Origin: Pedobacter rhizosphaerae
GTDB lineage: Bacteria; Bacteroidota; Bacteroidia; Sphingobacteriales; Sphingobacteriaceae
Reading direction: 5' to 3'
Assembly: GCF_900111155.1 (NCBI RefSeq)
Contig: NZ_FOGG01000005.1
Coordinates: 62,001-126,000, forward strand
DNA: 64,000 nucleotides
The notes below the pieces were generated by a model. It had not been told where the DNA came from. It did no database searches and saw nothing but the letters and a program-made list of their open reading frames with translations. The first letter of the stretch is position 1. The number at the start of each line of letters is the position of its first letter. Both the position numbers and the translations under genes were made by a program. Shown here piece after piece: positions 18,784 to 28,265 of this stretch.

Positions 18784-20274
18784 TTAGTCTTCAGCATTTA
18801 CCCTTGCAGCCTTCACCGCACGGTTCCAGCCTTTAATTCTCTCCTTATTGTCAATACCAGGTGAGGCAATAAAAGTCTTATTAATCTTCCATTGAGAGCG
18901 GATTTGATCAACACTCTCCCAGAAACCGGTAGCTAAACCCGCTAAATAGGCAGCACCAATGGCCGTTACTTCTGTCACCTCCGGACGAATAACCTTGCAG
19001 GCCAATAAATCTGCCTGGAACTGCATCAATAAATTATTTGCTGTTGCTCCTCCATCTACACGTAATTCTGCGATGTTGACCCCTGCATCTGCTTCCATAG
19101 CCTTTAGTACATCCATGGTTTGGTAGGCAATACTCTCTAAAGCTGCTCTTGCGATATGACATTTATTCGTTCCACGGGTTAAACCGGTAATGGTGCCGCG
19201 GGCATGTTGATCCCAATGTGGAGCACCTAATCCGGCAAATGCGGGTACTACGTATACACCATCAGTATCTTTAACCTGTAGTGCGAGCGTCTCCACATCA
19301 GCTGATTTTGAAATAAGCCCCATTTCATCTCTAAGCCATTGAACTACTGCTCCACCGATAAAGATGCTTCCTTCTAAAGCATAGTTTACTTCGTCTTTGA
19401 TTTTCCAGGCAATGGTTGTAAGTAGGTTATTGGCAGATATTTTTGGTTGGTCTCCGATATTCATTAACATAAAACAACCTGTGCCATAGGTGTTTTTAAC
19501 CATCCCTGTTTCGGTACACATTTGACCGAATAAAGCCGACTGTTGATCTCCTGCAATGCCCGCAATTGGTATTTTTGCAGCTAAGATATTGCCTGCTGTT
19601 TCACCGTAAACCTCGCTCGAAGATTTTACTTCAGGAAGCATTTGTGCGGGAATACCAAAAAGATCTAACAATTCTTCATCCCAGGATAAAGTATTGATGT
19701 TGTAAAGCATTGTCCTTGAGGCATTGGTTACATCGGTTACATGAATTTTACCCGCCGTTAGTTTCCATATTAACCAGCTGTCTATGGTACCGAAAGCGAG
19801 TAGACCTGCTTCTGCTTTTTCTTTTGCGCCAGGTACATTTTCTAGGATCCACCTGGCTTTCGTAGCGGAAAAATAAGAATCTATGATCAAGCCAGTTTTC
19901 TCTTGAATTCGAGGTGCCAATCCTTTCTGTTTAATCTCATCGCAATAGGCAGCTGTACGTCTATCTTGCCATACGATGGCATTATAAATAGGTTGTCCCG
20001 TTTCTTTATCCCAAACTACAGTAGTTTCTCTTTGGTTGGTAATGCCAATAGCATTAATGTCTGATGCTTTTAAACCTGCTTTAACGATTACTTCTGCAGC
20101 AACTGCAATTTGGGTAGACCAAATTTCCAGTGGATCGTGCTCTACCCAACCTGCGTTCGGGTATATTTGTGTAAACTCTCGTTGTGCAATGGCTAAAATT
20201 TCGCCGTCGTGATTGAAAATAATTGCCCTCGAACTTGTGGTTCCCTGATCGAAAGACATCATATATTTACTCAT
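18784..20274 (-). CDS. glpK: Glycerol kinase
   Basis: 496 residues, normal length, FGGY family. It phosphorylates glycerol to sn-glycerol 3-phosphate with ATP. Signatures: [18 protein letters not shown] (phosphate-binding loop, residues 7-24), [25 protein letters not shown], and [21 protein letters not shown] followed by [16 protein letters not shown]. It is the middle gene of glpD-glpK-glpF, 24 bp after glpD, so glycerol entering through GlpF is trapped and passed on to GlpD. Confidence 0.97.
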   Translation of the reverse strand: MSKYMMSFDQGTTSSRAIIFNHDGEILAIAQREFTQIYPNAGWVEHDPLEIWSTQIAVAAEVIVKAGLKASDINAIGITNQRETTVVWDKETGQPIYNAIVWQDRRTAAYCDEIKQKGLAPRIQEKTGLIIDSYFSATKARWILENVPGAKEKAEAGLLAFGTIDSWLIWKLTAGKIHVTDVTNASRTMLYNINTLSWDEELLDLFGIPAQMLPEVKSSSEVYGETAGNILAAKIPIAGIAGDQQSALFGQMCTETGMVKNTYGTGCFMLMNIGDQPKISANNLLTTIAWKIKDEVNYALEGSIFIGGAVVQWLRDEMGLISKSADVETLALQVKDTDGVYVVPAFAGLGAPHWDQHARGTITGLTRGTNKCHIARAALESIAYQTMDVLKAMEADAGVNIAELRVDGGATANNLLMQFQADLLACKVIRPEVTEVTAIGAAYLAGLATGFWESVDQIRSQWKINKTFIASPGIDNKERIKGWNRAVKAARVNAED

Positions 20275-20298
20275 ATAGTAGACTAATTTGGTTAGGTT

Positions 20299-21894
20299 TT
20301 AGTAAGATAAAACAGCTTTTTGAATTTTGCTGTCATTATGGTATATATAGCCATCGGCTAATTTATTAAATTTTTCCAGTTGATTATTTTCCCAGTCCTT
20401 ATCGGCTTGTAACTCTTTTGCTAGGAGGGAAGCTACCCGGGGTGCCATGTCTTTAGCAGCCTGTGCATCGATAAATAAGATTCTAAGTCTTCTGCTTAAT
20501 ACATCTTCAACAGTTTCGGCCATTTCATTTCTTGCCGCCCACACTATTTCGGCTGCTGTGTAAGGGAAGTTCGGTATAATTTTTTCACTCAGTTCTGGAT
20601 TTTCAGTCATGAGTTGTTCAATTAAGGTCCTGTCGCTGCCATAAACATCCAAATATTCATCTCCTTGCTTCGCTACACAACCATGTATAGGGAGGTTGTG
20701 GGTTACGCATGCTTTCGAATTTAATGCGGCATGTGAAATGGCTAAATCCACTGTTTCTTCTGCCATCCGGCGATAGGTAGTCCACTTTCCGCCAGTAATG
20801 GTAATCAGGCCTTTTGCTGAAACAACTAATTTATGATCGCGGCTAATTTCTTTGGTGCTATTGCCATCTCCTGAAGTAGGGGCTGCTAGCGGTCGTAAGC
20901 CTGAGAAAACACTCAGGATATCCTGATAGTCAGGTTTTTTGTTGAGGTACATTCCGGCAGTTTGCAGAATGAAATCAATTTCTTCGGTTAAGGCCCTGGG
21001 CTCTAAGCTGTGTTCGTTTAAGGGGGTATCTGTTGTTCCTACCAATAAGTGTTTGTGCCAGGGAACGGCAAACAATACTCTGCCATCAGAAGTTTTAGGA
21101 ATCATTAAGGCCGATTCGCTGTTTAAAAAGCTCTTATCCAGTACGATGTGAACACCCTGGCTCGGGCGAACCATTTTTTTGGAAAGGGGGTCGCTCATGT
21201 GCAGGATATCATCTACAAATACACCAGTTGCATTGATCACTACGCGGCCATTAAACTCGTGAACCTTTCCAGTGAGTACATCTTCAGATTTTATTCCGAT
21301 GATTTCGCCACCTTCTGATTTTTTAAGTCCGATAACCTTGGTGTAATTTATGAGTGTTGCTCCTTGTTCTACAGCGGTTTGAGCAATGTTGATGGCCAAT
21401 CGTGCATCGTCAAATTTTCCATCATAATAGCGGATGCTTCCTCTCAAGCCTTTAGCCTTAATGCCAGGCATTTTAATTAAGGTATCCTTTTTATTGAAAA
21501 ATTTCGACTTTCCAAAGCTGTACTTGCCAGATAGCCAATCGTATAAGGTTAATCCGATAAGGTATTTCGAAATGGAAAACCAGCTATAGCAGGGGATGAG
21601 GAATTCTTCTTTTTTAACCAGGTGTTTGGCATTTTGTTCTAACAGGCCCCTTTCTTTAAGCGCATGCCTAACGAGTGCAATATCGCCCTGTGCAAGATAA
21701 CGTACACCGCCATGTACGAGCTTGGTACTCCTGCTGGAAGTTCCCTTTGCAAAATCGGATTGCTCTACAAGCAGGGTTTTTAATCCTCTACTGGCGGCAT
21801 CCAGTGCTGTACCCAGACCAGTTGCTCCACCACCAATAATGATCATATCCCATTGGGTGTTAGAAATAATATCCTGGTTATTTAATCTTTTCAT
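20299..21894 (-). CDS. glpD: Aerobic glycerol-3-phosphate dehydrogenase
   Basis: 531 residues, FAD-dependent, membrane-associated. It oxidises glycerol 3-phosphate to dihydroxyacetone phosphate and passes electrons to the quinone pool. FAD-binding motif MIIIGGGATGLGTALDAASRG near residue 18, then GTSSRSTKLVHGGVRYL, ATGVFVDD and the C-terminal ITGGKWTTYRRMAEETVD. It is the first gene of the operon, and its start faces the glpR-type gene across a 160-bp divergent region. Confidence 0.96.
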   Translation of the reverse strand: MKRLNNQDIISNTQWDMIIIGGGATGLGTALDAASRGLKTLLVEQSDFAKGTSSRSTKLVHGGVRYLAQGDIALVRHALKERGLLEQNAKHLVKKEEFLIPCYSWFSISKYLIGLTLYDWLSGKYSFGKSKFFNKKDTLIKMPGIKAKGLRGSIRYYDGKFDDARLAINIAQTAVEQGATLINYTKVIGLKKSEGGEIIGIKSEDVLTGKVHEFNGRVVINATGVFVDDILHMSDPLSKKMVRPSQGVHIVLDKSFLNSESALMIPKTSDGRVLFAVPWHKHLLVGTTDTPLNEHSLEPRALTEEIDFILQTAGMYLNKKPDYQDILSVFSGLRPLAAPTSGDGNSTKEISRDHKLVVSAKGLITITGGKWTTYRRMAEETVDLAISHAALNSKACVTHNLPIHGCVAKQGDEYLDVYGSDRTLIEQLMTENPELSEKIIPNFPYTAAEIVWAARNEMAETVEDVLSRRLRILFIDAQAAKDMAPRVASLLAKELQADKDWENNQLEKFNKLADGYIYHNDSKIQKAVLSY

Positions 21895-21974
21895 TTAAAT
21901 GCAAGTGTAATAAAACGAAACAATACGCAATTATAAGAAATCATTATCGAAATAATATAACATCAACGTTAAAA

Positions 21975-21989
21975 AAATATTAAATATTT
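21975..21989. promoter_or_regulatory. Candidate operator between glpD and glpR
   Basis: AAATATT-A-AATATTT, a perfect 15-base palindrome in the divergent promoter region and a possible site for the DeoR-type repressor. AT-rich palindromes of this kind arise easily by chance in this DNA. Confidence 0.25.
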
Positions 21990-22054
21990 CTGCAAATGGA
22001 TTTTCTTAATTAGTTTATTTGCTATTTTGCGTTACCGATAATTTTTTAGAAACC

Positions 22055-22819
22055 ATGATGAATTTAGCTGAGAGGCACCAGTTTATCCTTACGCGCTTAC
22101 AAAGAGATCAATATATCAATGTAGTTGATTTGTGCAAGGAATTGAAAGTGTCTTCTGTAACCATAAGAAAGGATTTAAAACTCCTTGAAGATAAAAACCT
22201 TTTATTTAGAACGCATGGTGGGGCCACCATGAATAACCCATATACTGTTGATCGTCCGGTTAACGAAAAAGAGAAAATCCAGTCTACAGAAAAGAATAAA
22301 ATTGGTGCAGCGGCAGCTGCGCTATTAAACGACAATGATTCTATCGTTATTGCCAGTGGAACTACGGTGTTATACTTTGCCAAAAACATTACTTCAGGTG
22401 CCAACTTAACGGTGGTTACTTCAGCACTAAACGTCGCTTTGGAATTGATGAGAGAGCCGAGTATAGAAGTTATCCAGCTTGGGGGCTTACTTAGAAAAAG
22501 TTCATCTTCTGTAATGGGATCTTATGCAGAGCATGTTTTGCAGGATTTTTATTTTAATAAGTTGTTTTTAGGGGTAGATGGAATTGATTTGGATTTCGGT
22601 TTAACCACCACCAATGCTATGGAGGCGCATTTAAACCGAAAAATGATCAATGCATCACAGCGAACAATTGTTTTGGCAGATTCTACTAAATTTGGTAAAA
22701 GAGGCTTCGGGAAAATCTGCGGATTGGAAGAAATAGATCATATCATAACTGATAAAGGAATTTCTGAACAAATTGTAAAACATTTAGAGAGTTTAGGTGT
22801 TACTGTTACTATCGTATAG
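22055..22819 (+). CDS. glpR: DeoR/GlpR-family transcriptional repressor
   Basis: 254 residues from the ATG at 22055. A TTG-started frame 36 bases further upstream adds residues that do not fit the family, whose members begin at NLAERHQFIL or similar. N-terminal winged helix-turn-helix VVDLCKELKVSSVTIRKDLKLLEDKNLLFRTHGGA is shown in part as SSVTIRKDLKLL. The C-terminal DeoR sensor domain has GAAAAALLND, ASGTTVLYFAKN and LGVDGID (phosphosugar-binding, ISOCOT fold). The divergent glpDKF operon is the obvious target, with glycerol 3-phosphate the likely inducer by analogy with GlpR. Confidence 0.9.
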   Translation: MMNLAERHQFILTRLQRDQYINVVDLCKELKVSSVTIRKDLKLLEDKNLLFRTHGGATMNNPYTVDRPVNEKEKIQSTEKNKIGAAAAALLNDNDSIVIASGTTVLYFAKNITSGANLTVVTSALNVALELMREPSIEVIQLGGLLRKSSSSVMGSYAEHVLQDFYFNKLFLGVDGIDLDFGLTTTNAMEAHLNRKMINASQRTIVLADSTKFGKRGFGKICGLEEIDHIITDKGISEQIVKHLESLGVTVTIV

Positions 22820-22861
22820 TTTAAATGAACTATAGGTAGAACCAAAACGATTATTTGTAAT

Positions 22862-23254
22862 ATGGAAAAAAAACGAATACACATTTTAGAGGATGATCAA
22901 GAGATTAGAAATGTGATTGAAATTCTTTTGAAAGAAGAAGGATATGAACTACAGCTTTCTTCTTCATTCGCAGACTTAAAGAAAAACATTCAGGATGCCA
23001 TGCCTGATCTTTTTTTACTGGATGTAATGCTTCCAGATGGTAATGGAGCAGAGATTTGTGAAGATCTAAAAACAGATATTTTTACTAAACATATACCGAT
23101 TATTGTAATGTCGGCTCAAAACAACAGCGAGCAAAAAGCGATAGATGCTTTTGCAGACGACTACATCAGTAAGCCTTTCGATATTAATGATATTCTGAAA
23201 CGAATTAATGATCAATTGGCCCGGAGTGCCGATAAAAGAACATCAAAAGCCTAA
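22862..23254 (+). CDS. Single-domain response regulator
   Basis: 130 residues consisting of one CheY-like receiver domain and no output domain. The acidic pocket is LEDDQE (residues 9-14), the phosphoacceptor Asp is in LLDVMLPDGNG (about 53), the Ser is in VMSAQ, and the Lys is in ISKPFD (about 108). It begins 42 bases after the glpR-type gene and may be read through from it. No histidine kinase is adjacent. It probably passes phosphate on or regulates a partner by binding. Confidence 0.92.
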   Translation: MEKKRIHILEDDQEIRNVIEILLKEEGYELQLSSSFADLKKNIQDAMPDLFLLDVMLPDGNGAEICEDLKTDIFTKHIPIIVMSAQNNSEQKAIDAFADDYISKPFDINDILKRINDQLARSADKRTSKA

Positions 23255-23257
23255 CAA

Positions 23258-23285
23258 AAAAAGGGAGCCAGATTGGTTCCCTTTT
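23258..23285. terminator. Bidirectional intrinsic terminator
   Basis: AAAAGGGAGCC-AGATT-GGTTCCCTTTT with one G-T pair and A/T runs on both sides. It serves the receiver gene and, from the other strand, the convergent acetyltransferase gene. The stem resembles the rplT terminator. Confidence 0.85.
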
Positions 23286-23314
23286 GTGTTATCATGTGAA
23301 TTTTCTGCATTTCA

Positions 23315-23974
23315 TTAGCTTTTATTAAACATTACAAATCTCTTCGAGCTACTAATTCTCTGGGCTGCTGGTGGTGTTGATATAATGGCGTGGTCTTCTG
23401 TATTTTTATTGATGAATACATTAGCACCAATAATATTGTAGGTTCCGATGGTAATATCTTCTTTAACGGACGAATTAATACCTAAGAAAGAGTTGTGTTT
23501 TACAGTTACATTTCCCGCAAGAACGTTTCCTGATAACAGTACATTGTCCTCTATAGTACAATGGTGACCAATTCGGGCACCAATAAGCATACAATTGTCG
23601 CCAATAGATACGAATGGGTGGATATCACAGCATTGATCTATAAAAACATTATTTCCAACAACTAAATCTGGCCAGATATGAGCTCTTGATGAAATGTAGT
23701 TGGCAAATCCATACCCTAAATCGCTTACCTTATTGTAAATACTTTCCCTGGCGCTATTTCTACCAATTGCAATGTGCATTTTATGGTCTTCCGGCGGAAA
23801 ATCTACTCTGATCTGATCAAGGCCAAGTATAGGTATGCCTAAAAGTGTTGTGCCAGGTGGGGGTATAAAATTATCATCAACACAAAAGGCAGCTACCGTG
23901 TAGGGGCTATCATTAGTAAAAGAATAGCAGATAAATTCTGCCATTTTTCCTGTTCCATAAATTATTACTTTCAT
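23315..23974 (-). CDS. NeuD/PglD-type sugar O/N-acyltransferase
   Basis: 219 residues from the Met of MKVIIYGTGKMAEFI; the 11 codons upstream do not fit. An N-terminal Rossmann-like domain binds the nucleotide sugar (about 1-80). A left-handed beta-helix of hexapeptide repeats follows (HIWPDLVVGNNVFIDQ, VSIGDNCMLIGARIG, NVTVKHNSFLG, DITIGTYNIIGAN), with the catalytic His candidate in IGHHCTIED. PglD of this family acetylates the 4-amino group of UDP-4-amino-trideoxyhexose. The polysaccharide locus on the other side encodes the matching dehydratase and aminotransferases, so this gene may belong to that pathway although it is transcribed away from it. Confidence 0.82.
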   Translation of the reverse strand: MKVIIYGTGKMAEFICYSFTNDSPYTVAAFCVDDNFIPPPGTTLLGIPILGLDQIRVDFPPEDHKMHIAIGRNSARESIYNKVSDLGYGFANYISSRAHIWPDLVVGNNVFIDQCCDIHPFVSIGDNCMLIGARIGHHCTIEDNVLLSGNVLAGNVTVKHNSFLGINSSVKEDITIGTYNIIGANVFINKNTEDHAIISTPPAAQRISSSKRFVMFNKS

Positions 23975-24837
23975 AATTAAACAATTAGTTTGGCTAAAAA
24001 TATACAATCTATATGGCCATTTAATTCATTGTTGTTAGTCTGTACGGTTTTGTGGTGCAGTTGTATATTTTGTTTTACATGGAATTCTCCTTGTTGTAGA
24101 GATGGGTTTATGTTGCTTAATACAAGTGTTTTACCTGAATTACATCTATGTTTAAGTTATAATATAGTCTGATTGGGCGCTGATTTTCATTTTGATAATG
24201 TTTCAAAACTGTGAATATGTGCTTCACAAATAATTAACGGGAAAATGATACCCAAGAATTATCAGCTATTTGAATGAAAAATATTTAAATAGATTGTAAA
24301 GTCAAGGTTAAAAAATCATGAATATAAGTTTAACCAGGTTTGCTTGCCTGGAGTTTGGAAAGCTGTAGTAGACAATATATGCTTGTTTAAATGTGTTTAA
24401 ACGCATAAAATTCGATTAATTAAAATGGTTTTGCGTATTTGTCGATTGTAAATAGGGGATGGATAATAAATTTTATATCGGAAAAACGTTTTAATGAAAT
24501 TTTTGTCCTATCAATAAAAAAAGCCCCAAATTCTGTAGTATTATGTAGCTTTTTTAAATGTTAAAAGCGTTTTAGGAAGAAACTGTATGTTTTTTTTAGT
24601 TTTTTCCCTCAAAGTGATGGCTCTATCTGGTAAAAACCATGAACTTATTTTCACAATACCTGAGTTTAATAATTCACAAATCCTGTATAATTTATTAGGT
24701 AAATATTCGAAATGCTGTAAATGTTGTTTCATTATTATACAATTTAAATACAACACCCTTCCAGCTCTAACACCTTCACTCTTTAATCCCTAGCTTAGTT
24801 CTCAATAAATCAAACCAAAAACTAAATATTAAAAGTC
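23975..24837. other. Long noncoding region upstream of the polysaccharide locus
   Basis: 863 AT-rich bases between the divergent acetyltransferase and wza-like genes. Short frames here (for example on the minus strand near 24541-24756) show no recognisable protein. A bulged palindrome lies at 24379-24406. A weak hairpin with A/T arms (AAAAAAGC at 24517, GCTTTTTT at 24548) could act as a terminator. I found no TAnnTTTG box close to the wza start. Confidence 0.6.
24379..24406. promoter_or_regulatory. Palindrome upstream of the polysaccharide locus
   Basis: GTTTAAA-TGTG-TTTAAAC (24385-24402) with outer arms ATGC/GCAT separated by a TT bulge on the left side. Together these give 11 pairs. It may be an operator or an RNA hairpin. 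Confidence 0.35.
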
Positions 24838-25596
24838 ATGAAGAAATTAACGTTATTCCTTGTTATATATACATGTGTATTTAGTGCATGTGCCCCTAGA
24901 AGAGATCTAGTTTACTTTAGCAATCTGGCACAACAAACCTCTGGAGAAAAAATACAAAGCCAAGAAGTTAAAATTCAACAGAACGACCTATTAAGCATCT
25001 CGGTAAATAGTTTGAATCAAGAATCAAATGTATTGTTCGCAGTAAATAGCAGAATGTCTAGCGCTGAAAATTCTTTCAAAGTAGATGGATACCGTGTAGC
25101 TAAGGATGGCACAATCAATTTGCCTGTAGCAGGTAATATCAGGGTAGAGGGTTTAAGCATTGAACAGGCTCAGGGGGTAATTTCTAAAGAATTAGATAAA
25201 TATGTAAAAAAGCCGGTAGTTGATGTTCAACTGGTCAATTTTAAGGTTACCGTAATAGGCGAGGTTAATCGTCCCTCCAACTTTGTTGTTCAGGGAGATA
25301 ATATTAATCTATTAGAAGCCTTGGGTATGGCAGGAGATATGACGGTTTACGGTAAGCGTGATAATGTATTGATTATTCGCCAGCAAGATGGGCGAAGGGT
25401 GATGAAACGCCTCAACCTAAACGAGCAGGACGTGATGAGTTCGCCATTCTTCTATCTTAAACAGAATGATATTGTTTATGTAGAGCCAGATAAATCAAAA
25501 GCCATAGAATATAGTACCAGCACCAGGGTAATGCCAATAGTTGTGGCATCCATTTCTGCAGTAGCTGTATTAATTACAGCAGTTTTAAATAGATAA
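24838..25596 (+). CDS. Wza-like polysaccharide export lipoprotein
   Basis: 252 residues with a lipoprotein signal: VFSAC at residues 14-18, Cys18 being the acylation site. A Poly_export domain (about 40-130, IQQNDLLSISVNSLNQESN) and one SLBB domain (ITVIGEVNRPSNF region, about 135-190) follow. The protein ends in a hydrophobic segment (VVASISAVAVLITAVL), which in this Bacteroidota type replaces the amphipathic helix of E. coli Wza. It probably forms the outer-membrane exit for the polymer made by the downstream genes. First gene of the locus; wzc follows after 20 bp. Confidence 0.9.
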   Translation: MKKLTLFLVIYTCVFSACAPRRDLVYFSNLAQQTSGEKIQSQEVKIQQNDLLSISVNSLNQESNVLFAVNSRMSSAENSFKVDGYRVAKDGTINLPVAGNIRVEGLSIEQAQGVISKELDKYVKKPVVDVQLVNFKVTVIGEVNRPSNFVVQGDNINLLEALGMAGDMTVYGKRDNVLIIRQQDGRRVMKRLNLNEQDVMSSPFFYLKQNDIVYVEPDKSKAIEYSTSTRVMPIVVASISAVAVLITAVLNR

Positions 25597-25616
25597 CGTT
25601 TCTTAAATATATAGCT

Positions 25617-27908
25617 ATGTCAACTTCAAGCACAAATAGTGGGTCTAATGATTTCGTGGAAACACTAACAAGCTTTGCCAGAAAATGGCCCTATTTCCTA
25701 TTGAGTATTGTAATATGTTTAGGATCGGTTTATGCCTTCCTTTATATTACCCCCTCAAAGTATAAAATTAGCAGTACGTTATTGATTCAAGATGATAAAA
25801 ATGGCTCTGCAATGTCAAATAGCACGGCTTTTAGTGATCTGAATATGTTTCAAACCGTTAAAACTGTAGATAATGAAATAGAGATTTTAAGATCCAGAGA
25901 TCTGATTTATAAAGTACTCAAGAAGCTTAACCTCGAAACTGCTTATTTTAAAAAGCAGGGGCTAAGAGAAAAAGAGCTTTATGGCGCAACCAGCCCTCTT
26001 AAAATTCATACCGTTAACTTAACCAAAGGCGCTTACAGCAGAGAGATTAACATCTCTTATCTGGATGAGATTTCCTTCATTTTTCAGGATAGCACCAATA
26101 CCAATATTTATAAATATGGTCAGGTTATTAATAATAAGAATTACCAAATCCAGGTAAATAAGGGAGAGGCATTTAAACAAGAGTTTGGAAAGGTAAGAGT
26201 ACAATTTAAAAACCTGTACAACATGACAGAATCTTTTAGTTTAGCTAAACTGAAAATAGTTCCTGTAGTTAAGGATGCCAATACCATTACCATCAGCATG
26301 AATGATAACATACCTCAGAGGGGAATTGATATCTTAACTGATCTGATCGATACGTACAACATCAATAATGTTAACAATAAGAATGCGATTGCCAGAAATA
26401 CCATTAAATTTATTGATAACAGATTAAAATATCTGGTTACAGATTTAACTGGGGGCGAAGAGGATGTAGAGGCTTACAAGCAACAAAACAGGGTAACCGA
26501 CATTAATATGGATGCCCAGATGAATGCTGCCCGTTCCAGCGAGTACAACCAGCAGTTAGAAGCTTCAGCTGTTCAGATGGGACTTATTCGCACGGTAGAA
26601 AATTACTTCAGGGGCAAACAAAATCAAAGTGATTTGGCTCCTAGTGCAATGGGATTGAAAGATCCGATCTTAAATTCATTAATTTCTAAGTTCAATGATC
26701 TTCAAATTGAAAGAAATAGGATGCTGAGGACAGCGAATGCAGAAAATCCTTTGGTCATTAATATTAATGAGCAGATAGCTAACCTCAAGGATAATATTTT
26801 AGAGAATTTAAGCAGTATAAAACAAGGCTTTGTTATCGAAAGAAGAAATTTGAGAGCAAATTATTCGCAATACGACAGCAAAATAAAATCTGTACCAACA
26901 ATTGAAAGAGGTTTGCTGGAAAGAAGTCGTGAGCAGGGCGTTAAATCGGGTTTGTACAAATATTTGCTACAAAAAAGAGAGGAAACTGCATTGTCGCTTT
27001 CTGCAACAGTACCTACTTCTCAAATTATAGATAAACCAGCCTATAATACCATTCCAGATAGCCCAAAACAACCATTGTTGTACCTGTGTGGCCTCATTTT
27101 TGGTTGCCTTGTACCGGCAGGAGTTATTTATGTTAAAGGTTTGTTTAATAATAAAGTGAAGGATGCGAATATGATTGAGCTTACTGGTGTGAAAATGCTG
27201 GGAGAACTTTCTCATAACACTGATAAAGGCACTGTTGTGTTCCAAAAAGATAATCGCTCAACCATCTCTGAATTGTTCAGATACATCAGGATGAACCTGG
27301 GCTTAATGTCTAGCCACGGAGAAAACAAGGTTATGCTGGTAACCTCCAGTATGAAGGGAGAAGGAAAAACCTTCTTCAGTGTTAACCTGGCCACAACTTT
27401 AGCTATGCTGGATAAGAAAGTGGTTGTACTTGAATTTGATTTAAGAAAACCTGATTTGCTGAACAAAGTAGGTTTGAAGCAAACCATCGGAATTACAGAA
27501 TATCTGAATGATGATCAAGTTTTTCTTGAAGATATTATCAGGCCAACTAAAATCTCTAAACAGATCTCTGTGATCGGTTGTGGCAAATCGCCAGAGAATC
27601 CCTCAGAATTGATGATGAATCCAAAAATGGATGTACTCTTTGAAGAACTAAAAGAACGCTTTGATTATATTATTATCGATACCTCACCAGTAGGACAGGT
27701 GGCAGATGCATTTAGCTTGGCAGAATATGCCGATGTGAGTATTTACCTGGTGAGATATAATTATACCAATAAATATCAGTTGTCTATTTTAAAGGATATT
27801 TATGATAACAATAAGTTAAAGAATCCGATGGTGGTTTTTAACGATGCCAAGAGAGAAAAGAACCAGAAATACAGCTACGGAGGATATGGTTATGCCATGG
27901 CTACCTAA
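25617..27908 (+). CDS. Wzc-type chain-length regulator and tyrosine autokinase
   Basis: 763 residues. An N-terminal Wzz domain with one transmembrane helix near 28-46, a long coiled periplasmic part, a Pro-rich second membrane helix near 490-510 (GNVR region), and a C-terminal BY-kinase. Kinase motifs: Walker A SSMKGEGKTFFSVNLA (about 575), Walker A' VVVLEFDLRKP (about 604, with Glu-Phe where Ile-Asp-Ala is usual), Walker B YIIIDTSPVG (about 685). The tail YSYGGYGYAMAT offers four tyrosines as autophosphorylation sites. Together with the Wza-like protein it controls polymer length and export. Confidence 0.93.
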   Translation: MSTSSTNSGSNDFVETLTSFARKWPYFLLSIVICLGSVYAFLYITPSKYKISSTLLIQDDKNGSAMSNSTAFSDLNMFQTVKTVDNEIEILRSRDLIYKVLKKLNLETAYFKKQGLREKELYGATSPLKIHTVNLTKGAYSREINISYLDEISFIFQDSTNTNIYKYGQVINNKNYQIQVNKGEAFKQEFGKVRVQFKNLYNMTESFSLAKLKIVPVVKDANTITISMNDNIPQRGIDILTDLIDTYNINNVNNKNAIARNTIKFIDNRLKYLVTDLTGGEEDVEAYKQQNRVTDINMDAQMNAARSSEYNQQLEASAVQMGLIRTVENYFRGKQNQSDLAPSAMGLKDPILNSLISKFNDLQIERNRMLRTANAENPLVININEQIANLKDNILENLSSIKQGFVIERRNLRANYSQYDSKIKSVPTIERGLLERSREQGVKSGLYKYLLQKREETALSLSATVPTSQIIDKPAYNTIPDSPKQPLLYLCGLIFGCLVPAGVIYVKGLFNNKVKDANMIELTGVKMLGELSHNTDKGTVVFQKDNRSTISELFRYIRMNLGLMSSHGENKVMLVTSSMKGEGKTFFSVNLATTLAMLDKKVVVLEFDLRKPDLLNKVGLKQTIGITEYLNDDQVFLEDIIRPTKISKQISVIGCGKSPENPSELMMNPKMDVLFEELKERFDYIIIDTSPVGQVADAFSLAEYADVSIYLVRYNYTNKYQLSILKDIYDNNKLKNPMVVFNDAKREKNQKYSYGGYGYAMAT

Positions 27909-28015
27909 TTCTACCAATAAAGCAGTAATATAATAGATCCAAACGAATACCCAGTACCGAATACCTGTTACCCAACAAACGTCCCAACCGTTTAATTCAG
28001 TTTATTAATAGTGAA

Positions 28016-28048
28016 ATAGCGATACCCTAACTAAGTATCAAGTGCTAT
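28016..28048 (+). repeat. Bulged hairpin in the leader
   Basis: ATAGC GATAC, nine-base loop, GTATC, AAGT bulge, GCTAT: ten pairs in all. No T-run follows, so it is not a classical terminator. Confidence 0.5.
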
Positions 28049-28126
28049 TGGAGCCATTTAATAGGCAAATCTTTAAAAAAGCAATTTGCTCTTTCAGCAA
28101 ATGTATTAATACCCGAAAAATCGTCA

Positions 28127-28150
28127 TGTAAGTGATATAGCGAAGCTGTA
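28127..28150 (+). repeat. 24-bp direct repeat, copy 1
   Basis: Identical over 24 bases to 28206-28229. The core GATATAGC-GAA-GCTGTATC forms an eight-pair stem with one T-G pair and a GAA loop. Confidence 0.85.
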
Positions 28151-28205
28151 TCCCGTGCATAACACCAAGTTAAAAATATAAACAAACCCATTATTGCTTA
28201 CTACC

Positions 28206-28229
28206 TGTAAGTGATATAGCGAAGCTGTA
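28206..28229 (+). repeat. 24-bp direct repeat, copy 2
   Basis: Identical to copy 1, with the stem shortened to six pairs because the flanking bases differ. It ends 36 bases before the start codon of the antiterminator gene. Confidence 0.85.
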
Positions 28230-28265
28230 CCAAGTAATGAAATCTAAAAACTCTATAAACTAAAC

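Larger units (their letters stand above)
27909..28265 (+). promoter_or_regulatory. Structured leader of the antiterminator gene
   Basis: 357 noncoding bases between wzc and the UpxY-like gene, containing at least three hairpins. They are ATAGCGATAC/GTATC-bulge-GCTAT (28016-28048), ATTTGCT-CTTTC-AGCAAAT (28084-28102), and a 24-base hairpin-forming sequence present twice. This suggests an RNA element at which transcription pauses or terminates, the setting in which UpxY proteins act in Bacteroides. Confidence 0.55.

Noticed and set aside
24541-24793. Two overlapping small open frames on opposite strands upstream of wza
   Set aside because: Neither shows a recognisable domain, signal peptide or plausible start context, and each is the shadow of the other in AT-rich DNA.
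23975-28265. Invertible promoter controlling phase variation of the capsule locus
   Set aside because: I looked for long inverted repeats flanking a promoter and for a nearby invertase. Only short palindromes and direct repeats are present.
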